Positions 56,120 to 64,000 of a stretch of 64,000 nucleotides of DNA are shown here, one piece after another. Source of the stretch: Rhodoferax sp. Lineage in GTDB: Bacteria; Pseudomonadota; Gammaproteobacteria; Burkholderiales; Burkholderiaceae_C. The notes below the pieces were generated by a model. It made no database searches and was not told where the DNA came from. It was given only the letters and a program-made list of their open reading frames with translations. Numbering within the stretch: the stretch's first letter is position 1; each line of letters starts with the position of its first letter. The DNA lies in NCBI GenBank assembly GCA_013791765.1, contig VMTC01000123.1:1-64000 (forward strand), given 5' to 3'. Made by a program: the position numbers and the translations under genes.

Positions 56120-56171
56120 GTAGCTAATGACGCTTATTCCACATGGGCTAGAGGCTGATTTTTCATAAATT
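56120..56171 (+). repeat. Dispersed ~52-bp repeat, copy C
   Basis: GTAGCTAATGACGCTTATTC continues to ATGGGCTAGAGGCTGATTTT and ends ATAAATT. It matches copies A, B and D in the TAGCT end and the GGGCTAGAG core. It lies between the NADP oxidoreductase and serine hydrolase genes. Confidence 0.6.
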
Positions 56172-56186
56172 ATCGGGAAAAACAGC

Positions 56187-57413
56187 TCAATCGATCAGCG
56201 TCGCATAGACCAGATCGCGGAACAGCATGCGGTAGTACTCGCGCTGGTTCGGCGCCTGCAGCATCAGAATCGCGAAAAGGTCTTCGGCCGGATCCACGAA
56301 AAACGTGGTGCCCGCCATACCACCCCAGAAATAGCTGCCGACTGAACCCGGCACCGACGCAATACCCACCTCTTTTCGCACCGCAACACCCAGCCCGAAG
56401 CCGTGGCCGGGTGGCAGCAAGGCGCGCGACGCGCCGCGATTGACCGCAATATCGCCGAGATGGTCTGCGGTCATGAAATCAACCGTCCTGGGACCCAACA
56501 GGCGCACGCCGCCCAACTCTCCCTTGTTCAGCATGAACTGCAAGAAGCGCGCGAAATCCAATGCGGTCGAGGCCAGGCCACCCCCGCCCGATTCCAGCGC
56601 CGCCTGCTCGCGCACATCGATCAAGCGCATCTGCACCCCACCTTCGGGGTCGCTGGCAAAGGGTTCCGCAATGCGCGCGTGCTGCTCGGGGGGGACAAAA
56701 AACCCCGTGTCGGTCATGCCCAGCGGCTTGAAGATGTGCTGGTGCAAATAGGCGCCCAGCGTCTGTCCGCTGACCACCTCCAGCACACGCCCCAGCACAT
56801 CGGTGGCGCGGCCATACTCCCACACCGTGCCGGGCTCGAACATCAGGGGCAGGGCGGCGAGCTGGTGCGAAAACTCGGCATTGCTGCGCGTGCGCGAGCC
56901 GATTCTGAGTTGCGCGTATTGGCGCTGCACCGATGCATTGCCCATGAACTCATAGGTCAGGCCCGCCGTGTGGCGCATCAGGTCCTGCAGCGTGACCGCT
57001 TGTCGCACCGCCTGCAACTGCACAGTGCCGTCAACCAGACTGGCCACCTTCTGCATGGCGTATTCGGGCAGGTATTTGGCTACCGGGTCATTGAGCAGCA
57101 GTTGCCCCTGCTCCATCAACATCATCGCCGCCACCGAGACGATCGGCTTGGTCATGGAGTAGATGCGAAAAATGGCATCCGGCGTCATGGGCGACTGGAC
57201 GGCCGGGTCGAGCGCGCCAAGACTCTCAAACAGGGCCAGCTTGCCGTGGCGGGCAACCAGGACGACGGCGCCGGGCAGGCGTTGACGATCGACCTCGGCC
57301 TGCAGCACCGCCACCAAGCGGGCACTGCGTTGCGGGCACAAACCAACTTGATCGGGCGACACACGGGGCAAGGTCTTGCCCTGGACAGAGTTGTTTAACA
57401 CATTGAGCTCCAA
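56187..57413 (-). CDS. Beta-lactamase-family serine hydrolase
   Basis: The 408-residue protein belongs to the class C beta-lactamase/EstB-like serine hydrolases. FRIYSMTKPIVSVAAMMLME has the catalytic SxxK (SMTK), and WEYGRATDVLGRVLE the Tyr of the YxN-like motif. PGSVGSYFWGGMAGTTFFVD carries the C-terminal GG-T/KTG-like element. There is no signal peptide, so it is probably a cytoplasmic esterase or peptidase rather than a secreted lactamase. It ends 91 bp after the neighbouring convergent gene. Confidence 0.86.
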   Translation of the reverse strand: MELNVLNNSVQGKTLPRVSPDQVGLCPQRSARLVAVLQAEVDRQRLPGAVVLVARHGKLALFESLGALDPAVQSPMTPDAIFRIYSMTKPIVSVAAMMLMEQGQLLLNDPVAKYLPEYAMQKVASLVDGTVQLQAVRQAVTLQDLMRHTAGLTYEFMGNASVQRQYAQLRIGSRTRSNAEFSHQLAALPLMFEPGTVWEYGRATDVLGRVLEVVSGQTLGAYLHQHIFKPLGMTDTGFFVPPEQHARIAEPFASDPEGGVQMRLIDVREQAALESGGGGLASTALDFARFLQFMLNKGELGGVRLLGPRTVDFMTADHLGDIAVNRGASRALLPPGHGFGLGVAVRKEVGIASVPGSVGSYFWGGMAGTTFFVDPAEDLFAILMLQAPNQREYYRMLFRDLVYATLID

Positions 57414-57448
57414 AAAATCGTTCTAGACAGAGCCAGTCTCCAGCGCGC

Positions 57449-58348
57449 TCAGCTGTGCCGCTCCTTGCCAACCAATTGCCTATCGCTGTTGGTGTCACTG
57501 AGGTAGTTGGGCAATTGAGCGCCACAATGAAAACAGAAGCTGGCCTGCGCCAAATGCCCTTCAGTCAGACATTCGTGGCAGGTGCGCGTGGTGGGTGTTG
57601 TGGCCATACGCCGTGCCGTCATCTCGGCCGTGACGATGCCGGTTGGCACCGCCAGCGTGCCCCAACCCAACAGCATCATGGCCGATGAGATCAGGCGACC
57701 GAAGTCGGTTTTGGGCGTGATGTCGCCAAAACCGACTGTTGTCATCGTGGTGATGGCCCAGTACACCGAGGTCGGAATGTTGGTGAAGCCGTTGCCTGGG
57801 CCTTCGACCACATACATCAGGGTGCCCATGACCAGCACGATCATCAAGACCGCAGACAGAAAAACCAGAATCTTGCGCCGGCTGGCGCTCAAGGCGTGGC
57901 CCAGTGACTGGTATTCAACCACGTAGGCGGTCAGCTTGAAGACCCGAAACACACGCAGCAAACGCAGCACCCGCACGTCGATCAGAGCTTGAACCTCGGG
58001 CACCAGCAAAGCCACATAGGTGGGTAACAGTGCCAACAGGTCAATCACGCCGTAAAAGCTGAAGACGTATCGCCAGGGGTGGCGTACACACGCCAGCCGG
58101 GCTGCATATTCAATGGTGAACGCAAGGGTAAACAGCCACTCCAGCCAGAAGAAGAATGAATGCTGCTTTAGTGCTGCGCTCTGTACGCTCTCCATAACAA
58201 CCACCAGAATACTCATCAAAATGACAGCGATCAGCCATTGGTCAAACAAGCGCCCGGCGCGTGTATCCGCCTCAAAGATGACGGTATAGACCCGTAAGCG
58301 CCAGCCAGTCAACGGCTTGCCAAGGTTGTTCTCGGTGGTATCGGTCAT
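57449..58348 (-). CDS. Voltage-gated potassium channel with C-terminal zinc ribbon
   Basis: The 299-residue protein is a six-helix ion channel. The S4 helix RVLRLLRVFRVFKLTAYVVE carries regularly spaced Arg, and the selectivity filter reads TTVGFGD, indicating K+. Helices S1-S4 run through residues about 35-155, with S5-pore-S6 at 160-245. After S6 a cytoplasmic tail contains a Cys4 zinc ribbon, CHECLTEG and CFHCGAQL (spaced by ~12), absent from standard KvAP-type channels. The ribbon could bind a partner or sense metal. It ends 36 bp upstream of the serine hydrolase gene on the same strand. Confidence 0.88.
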   Translation of the reverse strand: MTDTTENNLGKPLTGWRLRVYTVIFEADTRAGRLFDQWLIAVILMSILVVVMESVQSAALKQHSFFFWLEWLFTLAFTIEYAARLACVRHPWRYVFSFYGVIDLLALLPTYVALLVPEVQALIDVRVLRLLRVFRVFKLTAYVVEYQSLGHALSASRRKILVFLSAVLMIVLVMGTLMYVVEGPGNGFTNIPTSVYWAITTMTTVGFGDITPKTDFGRLISSAMMLLGWGTLAVPTGIVTAEMTARRMATTPTTRTCHECLTEGHLAQASFCFHCGAQLPNYLSDTNSDRQLVGKERHS

Positions 58349-58411
58349 GGTGCGTTAGTGGCCCTGAACGCAGATGATTTCAACGCAGAGGCGAGGCCTG
58401 ATTGCGTCACA

Positions 58412-59233
58412 TCAATAGTCCAGCCGCTCCGGCCGGATCTCCTGCAAGATCGTGGTTGATATTTCTTCGATTGATTTGGTGGTGGTTGACAACCAGCGGA
58501 TGCCCGTTCTGCGCATCATGGCTTCAGCTTCACTCACCTCCATGCGGCAGTTTTCCAGCGAGGCATATTTGGAATTCGGTCGGCGCTCGTTGCGGATCTC
58601 GCTCAATCGTTCGGGTTGGATCGTCAGACCAAAAAGCTTGCTCTTGTGCGGTTTGAGGGCTGGGGGCAATTGTTGGCGCTCAAAATCTTCTGGGATAAGG
58701 GGGTAGTTGGAGGCCTTCAGACCGTATTGCATGGCCAGGTACAGCGAGGTGGGCGTCTTTCCGCTGCGGCTGACACCGACCAAAATGATGTCGGACTGCT
58801 CCAGATCGGTGTTGGATTGCCCGTCGTCGTGAGCCAGCGAGAAGTTAATGGCTTCAATGCGTGATTGGTAGGCTCGGCTTTTGCTGGCATCGCTGAAGCG
58901 GCCAATGCGGTGGCTGGACTTGAGCCTGAGCTCAGATTCGAGCGGATGGACGAAGGTGCCAAACATGTCAAGCAGCATGCCCTGGCAATTGTCAGTAATT
59001 GCTTTGAGCACCTCCATGTTGACAAGAGTCGTGAAAACAATCGGCTTGCTGCCGTCCACCATGAAGGCATGGTTAATTTCCCGCACCGCTTGATGCGCCT
59101 TGTCAACCGAGTCAGTGAAGGGGAGCCTGACATGCCGAAAATTGATTTCAAACTGGGTCAGGATGGCGTTGCCAAATGTTTCTGCGGTGATGCCAGTGCC
59201 ATCGGAGATAAAAAATACAGTGCGTTGCGACAT
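58412..59233 (-). CDS. ppsR: PEP synthase regulatory protein (kinase/pyrophosphorylase)
   Basis: PpsR inactivates PEP synthase by ADP-dependent phosphorylation of a Thr and reactivates it by phosphorolysis. The 273-residue DUF299 protein starts [20 protein letters not shown] and has the P-loop [37 protein letters not shown] is a further family motif. The start at 59233 is chosen by homology; upstream frame extension is not conserved. It is divergent from ppsA, its target, with a 221-bp gap. Confidence 0.94.
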   Translation of the reverse strand: MSQRTVFFISDGTGITAETFGNAILTQFEINFRHVRLPFTDSVDKAHQAVREINHAFMVDGSKPIVFTTLVNMEVLKAITDNCQGMLLDMFGTFVHPLESELRLKSSHRIGRFSDASKSRAYQSRIEAINFSLAHDDGQSNTDLEQSDIILVGVSRSGKTPTSLYLAMQYGLKASNYPLIPEDFERQQLPPALKPHKSKLFGLTIQPERLSEIRNERRPNSKYASLENCRMEVSEAEAMMRRTGIRWLSTTTKSIEEISTTILQEIRPERLDY

Positions 59234-59454
59234 GGTGTTCGGTGGTTGAGTTGTCGGGCCCATTGTGCACGGGCCGGTTGCAGCTGGGGCCGACTCACCG
59301 CCTACAATGCCAAAAATTCCACCCAAATCTTCCCAATGCACTGCACTGACCGACTAGAACAACGACAAAGTCAAGCTGTTTGCAGGGGCACAGTCCGCGC
59401 ACCAGAGCGCCCGGTCTGGTGCATAGATCCGCTTTTAACTTCTGGAGCTTTCCC

Positions 59455-61848
59455 ATGCCTGAACTTTTCACTGCGACCGCCTTGGTCGTTCCGTTTGAAA
59501 ACCTGAGAATGACCGACGTCGAGTCAGTTGGCGGCAAAAATGCCAGTCTCGGCGAAATGATCTCAAACATACCCACCGGCGTCAAAGTGCCCACCGGTTT
59601 TGCTACGACCGCTTATGCGTTCCGTGATTTCCTGGCCTATGAGGATCTCAGCAGCAGGATCAATGCCCGCTTAAGCGCCCTCGATACCGAAGACGTGCGA
59701 GCACTGGCGCAAGTGGGGGCGGAGATTCGCGCCATGGTTGAAGCGCAGCCCTTTCCGGCTGATTTTGAACAGGCGATTCGCGAGGCCTTTGTGACGCTCA
59801 CGGCCGGCAATCCGCAGGCGACCTTCGCCGTACGCTCCTCTGCCACCGCCGAAGATTTGCCGGACGCTTCGTTTGCCGGGCAGCAAGAAACATTCTTGAA
59901 TGTGATTGGTATTGAGGAAATACTGCACAAGATTCGGGAAGTTTTTGCTTCCTTGTACAACGACCGAGCCATCAGCTACCGGGTCCATAAAGGTTTTGCC
60001 CACGAGCATGTGGCCTTGAGCGCCGGCATACAGCGCATGGTGCGCTCGGACTTGGGCGCGGCCGGCGTCATGTTTACCATTGACACCGAATCGGGCTTCA
60101 AGGATGTGGTGTTCATCACCTCCAGCTACGGGCTGGGCGAGACCGTGGTGCAGGGCGCCGTCAATCCGGATGAGTTTTACGTGCACAAGCCCATGCTCAA
60201 GGCCGGTAAGCGTGCCGTGATTCGTCGCAGTCTGGGTTCCAAGTTGATCCAGATGCAGTTCACAACGACCGAGGAAAGGGCCACCGGTGGCAAGTTGGTC
60301 AAGACCACCGATGTGCCACCCGAGATGCGCAACCGTTATTCATTGACCGACGCCGATGTGGAAAAATTGGCAGCCTATGCACTGGTGATTGAAGATCACT
60401 ACGGCCGTGCCATGGACATTGAATGGGGCAAGGATGGCCTGGACGGTGAACTTTATATTTTGCAGGCACGACCAGAGACGGTAAAGAGCCAGTCCGCAGG
60501 CAAAGCCGAGTACCGTTACAAGCTCAAGGGCAAGAGCGCTGTGATCGTTGAAGGGCGGGCCATTGGCCAGAAGATCGGCACCGGCCCGGTGCGCATCGTG
60601 CACAACCTCCATGAGATGGACAAGGTGCAGCCTGGCGATATTTTGGTGACGGATATGACCGATCCCAATTGGGAGCCCGTGATGAAGCGGGCCTCGGCCA
60701 TTGTGACCAATCGGGGCGGGCGCACCTGTCACGCTGCGATCATCGCGCGCGAACTGGGCATTCCGGCCGTGGTGGGCTGCGGCAATGCGACCGATGTGCT
60801 CAAGGACGGCATGTTGGTCACGGTGAGTTGCGCCGAGGGAGACACCGGCTTTATTTATGATGGCTTGTTAGAGACCGAAGTGACCGAAGTTCAGCGCGGC
60901 GAAATGCCCAAGATTGCCGTCAAGATCATGATGAATGTCGGCAATCCGCAACTCGCGTTTGACTTTTGCCAGTTGCCTAACGAAGGCGTCGGTTTGGCGC
61001 GCCTTGAGTTCATCATCAATAACAACATTGGCGTGCATCCCAAAGCGATTCTGGACTACCCCAACATTGATGCCGATCTAAAAAAAGCGGTTGAGTCCGT
61101 TGCCCGTGGCCACGCTTCGCCCCGCGCCTTTTACGTCGACCGAGTGGCCGAGGGGGTGGCGACGATTGGTGCGGCCTTCTGGCCCAAGCCGGTCATCGTG
61201 CGTCTGTCTGATTTCAAGAGCAACGAATACCGCAAACTGATCGGTGGCAGCCGTTACGAGCCGGAAGAAGAGAACCCGATGCTCGGTTTCCGTGGCGCCG
61301 CACGTTATGTCAGTGCCGAGTTCGGTGAAGCCTTTGCCATGGAATGCGAGGCGATCAAACGGGTTCGCCAGGACATGGGTTTGAGCAACGTTCAGGTCAT
61401 GGTGCCCTTTGTCCGCACACTGGGACAAGCGAAAAAAGTGACAGAGTTGTTGGCGGCGCAGGGCCTCAAGCGGGGCGAAAATGGTCTCAAGATCATCATG
61501 ATGTGCGAGATTCCCAGCAACGCTATCTTGGCAAGTCAATTTTTGCAGTACTTTGATGGCTTCTCAATTGGGTCTAACGACTTGACCCAGTTGACTTTGG
61601 GGCTAGACCGTGACTCCGGTCTTGAGTTGTTGGCAGCTGACTTTGACGAGCGCGATCCAGCCGTGACAGCGCTCATCAGCCAGGCCATCAGTGCCTGCAA
61701 AGCAGAAGGCAAGTACATCGGCATTTGTGGTCAAGGCCCCAGTGACCACCCTGACTTTGCCGAATGGCTGGCCAAAGAGGGAATTTCATCAATCTCCCTA
61801 AATCCTGACTCCGTGATCGCTACCTGGCAGAGGCTCGCTGGACAATAG
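59455..61848 (+). CDS. ppsA: Phosphoenolpyruvate synthase
   Basis: PpsA makes PEP from pyruvate and ATP for gluconeogenesis. The 797-residue protein has the ATP-grasp start [20 protein letters not shown], the [20 protein letters not shown] motif, the phospho-His in [20 protein letters not shown], and the PEP-binding barrel with [11 protein letters not shown] and [31 protein letters not shown] near the end carries the catalytic Cys. GGAG six bases before ATG 59455 fits. It is divergent from ppsR, which regulates it. Confidence 0.96.
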   Translation: MPELFTATALVVPFENLRMTDVESVGGKNASLGEMISNIPTGVKVPTGFATTAYAFRDFLAYEDLSSRINARLSALDTEDVRALAQVGAEIRAMVEAQPFPADFEQAIREAFVTLTAGNPQATFAVRSSATAEDLPDASFAGQQETFLNVIGIEEILHKIREVFASLYNDRAISYRVHKGFAHEHVALSAGIQRMVRSDLGAAGVMFTIDTESGFKDVVFITSSYGLGETVVQGAVNPDEFYVHKPMLKAGKRAVIRRSLGSKLIQMQFTTTEERATGGKLVKTTDVPPEMRNRYSLTDADVEKLAAYALVIEDHYGRAMDIEWGKDGLDGELYILQARPETVKSQSAGKAEYRYKLKGKSAVIVEGRAIGQKIGTGPVRIVHNLHEMDKVQPGDILVTDMTDPNWEPVMKRASAIVTNRGGRTCHAAIIARELGIPAVVGCGNATDVLKDGMLVTVSCAEGDTGFIYDGLLETEVTEVQRGEMPKIAVKIMMNVGNPQLAFDFCQLPNEGVGLARLEFIINNNIGVHPKAILDYPNIDADLKKAVESVARGHASPRAFYVDRVAEGVATIGAAFWPKPVIVRLSDFKSNEYRKLIGGSRYEPEEENPMLGFRGAARYVSAEFGEAFAMECEAIKRVRQDMGLSNVQVMVPFVRTLGQAKKVTELLAAQGLKRGENGLKIIMMCEIPSNAILASQFLQYFDGFSIGSNDLTQLTLGLDRDSGLELLAADFDERDPAVTALISQAISACKAEGKYIGICGQGPSDHPDFAEWLAKEGISSISLNPDSVIATWQRLAGQ

Positions 61849-61893
61849 CAAACCCCTATGGCCTGAGACTTCACGGGCAGTCATGATGCAGGG

Positions 61894-64000
61894 ATGTTGA
61901 ATCCAGCGGTGCAGGTGGGCGAATTCACGCCGGTGGTGGGCGGATTTCGCCTGCATGGCTGGCTTCTTGCTGTCTGGTTTGCGGCATCGTTTGGCGTCGT
62001 GTTTTTCGCGCGCGATTTGCAGGTGATCGTCGCAGGCTGGCCCTTGGGTTACTGGTTCGCGGCGCAAGGCAGTGTCTTCGTCTTTATCGCCATTGTGGCG
62101 GTATTTGCATGGCTTGCGAATCGCCGCGACGGAGCAACGACGCAGGCCGATGCCGCGTACGCCGCTTACAAGTACAGACTGCACCGGCGATTCGCCGTCT
62201 ATGTCGTTTTCTTGTTGTTGTTCCTGGTGGCGTTGGCGCTGGCTGAGCGCTGGGGACTGAAGAAGACGTGGGTTGGCGCCATTTTCTTGTTTGCCACCGT
62301 TGCTTTGTATGCGGTGATCGGCATTTATGCGCGCACGTCCGATGCCTCACAATATTACGTTGCCGGACGCAGTGTCCCAGCGGTTTACAACGGCATGGCG
62401 ACGGCCGCTGACTGGATGAGCGCGGCGTCATTTATCAGCATGGCAGGCGGGTTGTACCTGCATGGATTTTCAGGTACGCCGTCGCAGCCTGGCGGTCTGG
62501 TTTATGTGTTGGGGTGGACGGGGGGCTTCTGCCTGGTTGCGCTGCTGGTTGCGCCTTACTTGAGAAAGCTGGGCCTGTACACCATTCCAGATTATTTTGG
62601 TGCCCGTTTTGGGGGTTTGTGGCCCCGCATGATTGCCGCGTTTGCCGCGGTACTGTGTTCATTTACCTATGTTGTGGCGCAAATCTATGGCGTCGGTTTA
62701 ATTACCTCACGCCTGACCGGCGTCCAGTTTGAGATTGGCATTCTCCTCGGTTTGGGCGGTGTTTTGGTCTGCTCTTTTTTGGGGGGAATGCGGGCCGTGA
62801 CCTGGACGCAGGTAACTCAGTACGTTGTGCTGATTCTGGCTTTCTTGATTCCTGTTTCCTGGCTGGCTTACAAACAACTGGGCAATCCATTGGCGCCGTT
62901 TGTGTATGGCCAGCAATTGCAGAAAATTACCGAACTGGAACGGCAACTTGTCAACTCACCGGCAGAGTTGCAGGTGATCAATGAATACGCCCGGCGCGCA
63001 CGAGAATACGAAATTAAGTTACAAAACGTGCAGGCTGCACTTGATGTGGATCGAAACGCGATACGGGAAAGGATTCGATTTCTGAATGAACACCGGGTTG
63101 ATGAATCAATTGTCGTTGCGGCCAGACGTCAGCTTGCCGCGCTGCCCAAGGACGCGGCCAGCGCGCGCGTACTTTGGACCCAGTCCATGCAGGACAACCT
63201 GGATCGTGCGCAACCCTTGGGGGGCATGCCCGCACATGCCAAGCCATTTGCCGGAAACCCGCAGGGGAGCATTGATGAGCAGAAGGCGTTTGAGGTTTCA
63301 CGGCGAAATTTCTTGGCATTGATGTTCTGCCTGATGGTGGGGACAGCTGGTTTGCCCCATTTGCTGACCCGCTTTTATACAACCCGTACGGTGGCTGAAG
63401 CGCGCACCTCTGTTGCCTGGTCGCTATTTTTTATTGCATTGTTGTATTTGTCGGCTCCCGCATTGGCCGTGCTGGTTAAATTTGAAATCATGAGTCAGTT
63501 GGTCGGGCAGAACTTTGATGCATTGCCCGTGTGGATTGCGCAGTGGGCGAAGGTCGACCCCACGCTGGTGTCTGTCAGTGATGTCAATGGCGACCATATT
63601 CTCCAGTTTGCCGAACTCAAGCTGGGCGCGGATATTGTGATGTTGGCCACGCCCGAGTTGGGTGGTTTGCCGTATGTTGTATCGGGCCTTGTCGCTGCGG
63701 GGGGCTTGGCTGCAGCGCTATCAACTGCGGATGGCCTGCTATTGACCATTGGAAACGCGCTGGCCCACGATTTTTTCTACCGGGCTGAGCGTAGTCAGTC
63801 GGAGTCGGTCAGACGAGTGATGTTGTCGAAGTTTGCGCTGCTGCTGGTCGCTCTCATCGCAGCGTACGTGGCTGCTCAGCGGCCTGCCGATATTCTTTAC
63901 CTTGTAGCCGCTTCATTTTCTTTGGCCGGGGCCGCGTTTGTTCCGGTGATGGTGCTCGGGATATTCTGGCGTCGCACCACACGGTTGGCCGCCGTCGCCG
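61894..64000 (+). CDS. Fused DUF4212-sodium/solute symporter (VC_2705 type), partial at window end
   Basis: From ATG 61894 the frame is open to the window edge (702 codons). Residues about 1-85 are a DUF4212-like small subunit with two membrane helices (HGWLLAVWFAASFGVVFFAR, GYWFAAQGSVFVFIAIVAVF), normally a separate gene. An SSS-family symporter follows, with the segment DASQYYVAGRSVPAVYNGMA, SMAGGLYLHGFSG, and LSTADGLLLTIGNALAHDFF. A charged coiled-coil insert of about 125 residues lies between membrane helices (63 kb). A further loop has an EF-hand-like DVNGDHILQFAEL (63580-63618). VC_2705 proteins probably carry acetate or other small carboxylates with Na+. The C-terminus is beyond the window. 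Confidence 0.85.
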   Translation, partial: MLNPAVQVGEFTPVVGGFRLHGWLLAVWFAASFGVVFFARDLQVIVAGWPLGYWFAAQGSVFVFIAIVAVFAWLANRRDGATTQADAAYAAYKYRLHRRFAVYVVFLLLFLVALALAERWGLKKTWVGAIFLFATVALYAVIGIYARTSDASQYYVAGRSVPAVYNGMATAADWMSAASFISMAGGLYLHGFSGTPSQPGGLVYVLGWTGGFCLVALLVAPYLRKLGLYTIPDYFGARFGGLWPRMIAAFAAVLCSFTYVVAQIYGVGLITSRLTGVQFEIGILLGLGGVLVCSFLGGMRAVTWTQVTQYVVLILAFLIPVSWLAYKQLGNPLAPFVYGQQLQKITELERQLVNSPAELQVINEYARRAREYEIKLQNVQAALDVDRNAIRERIRFLNEHRVDESIVVAARRQLAALPKDAASARVLWTQSMQDNLDRAQPLGGMPAHAKPFAGNPQGSIDEQKAFEVSRRNFLALMFCLMVGTAGLPHLLTRFYTTRTVAEARTSVAWSLFFIALLYLSAPALAVLVKFEIMSQLVGQNFDALPVWIAQWAKVDPTLVSVSDVNGDHILQFAELKLGADIVMLATPELGGLPYVVSGLVAAGGLAAALSTADGLLLTIGNALAHDFFYRAERSQSESVRRVMLSKFALLLVALIAAYVAAQRPADILYLVAASFSLAGAAFVPVMVLGIFWRRTTRLAAVA

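Overview
The window is high-GC bacterial DNA whose core gene content points to a betaproteobacterium of the Comamonadaceae, most likely Rhodoferax or a close relative. The pointers are an ISC operon running from iscR through fdx into dnaQ, a rhodoquinone-synthesis gene (rquA), a 2-oxoacid:ferredoxin oxidoreductase operon, a ppsR/ppsA pair and a VC_2705-type symporter. The genus is an inference from gene content and protein style; no database search was possible.

Positions 1 to about 15,950 are an accessory island. It starts with a transposase fragment cut by a complete IS21-type element (137-3186). That element also removed the front of a large gene whose C-terminus looks like a PD-(D/E)XK nuclease. 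A frameshifted IS5-type remnant, a divergent hypothetical/HTH-regulator pair, a broken integrase and two orphan antitoxin-like fragments follow (6.2-9.1 kb). The intact cargo is a BcgI-like restriction-modification pair (9542-12825) whose catalytic subunit has a histone-H1-like Lys/Ala tail, two small Cys4 proteins, and a two-gene unit of an RNase H-like protein plus a Ser/Thr kinase (13694-15189). The last pair is the best candidate here for an undescribed, probably defence-related, system. The island edge seems to lie inside the first core gene (15826), whose first ~45 codons are AT-rich and diverged.

From 16 kb the sequence is ordinary chromosome. 15.8-22 kb: a thioesterase-GNAT fusion, aroD, an NAD-type isocitrate dehydrogenase homologue, a glutaredoxin-like protein, a transglutaminase-like protein, a thioesterase and an aldo/keto reductase. 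22-26.8 kb: a translationally coupled trehalose operon (otsA-otsB-GH15) in which OtsA carries a membrane-anchored sensor-like N-terminus. 26.8-29.6 kb: a MarR regulator and a DapB-like protein, divergent from a ClC channel with an inverted repeat between them. 29.9-43.6 kb: rmuC, rhlE overlapping an NAD(P)-binding gene, a DUF1631 gene, ettA, rquA, a DUF2520 protein, an aromatic aminotransferase and uvrB.

43.6-50.1 kb: the ISC iron-sulfur cluster operon (iscR-iscS-iscU-iscA-hscB-hscA-fdx), then dnaQ and tRNA-Val(CAC). 50.2-54.8 kb: a four-gene operon for a 2-oxoacid:ferredoxin oxidoreductase (gamma, alpha, beta) with an NAD(P)H/ferredoxin-type oxidoreductase; with rquA it suggests anaerobic or microaerobic metabolism, and it depends on the Fe-S clusters that the ISC system makes. 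55-64 kb: an NADP-dependent oxidoreductase, a serine hydrolase, a K+ channel with a zinc-ribbon tail, ppsR/ppsA (divergent) and a fused DUF4212-sodium/solute symporter running off the end. A family of ~52-bp dispersed repeats sits in at least four intergenic gaps of the core region.
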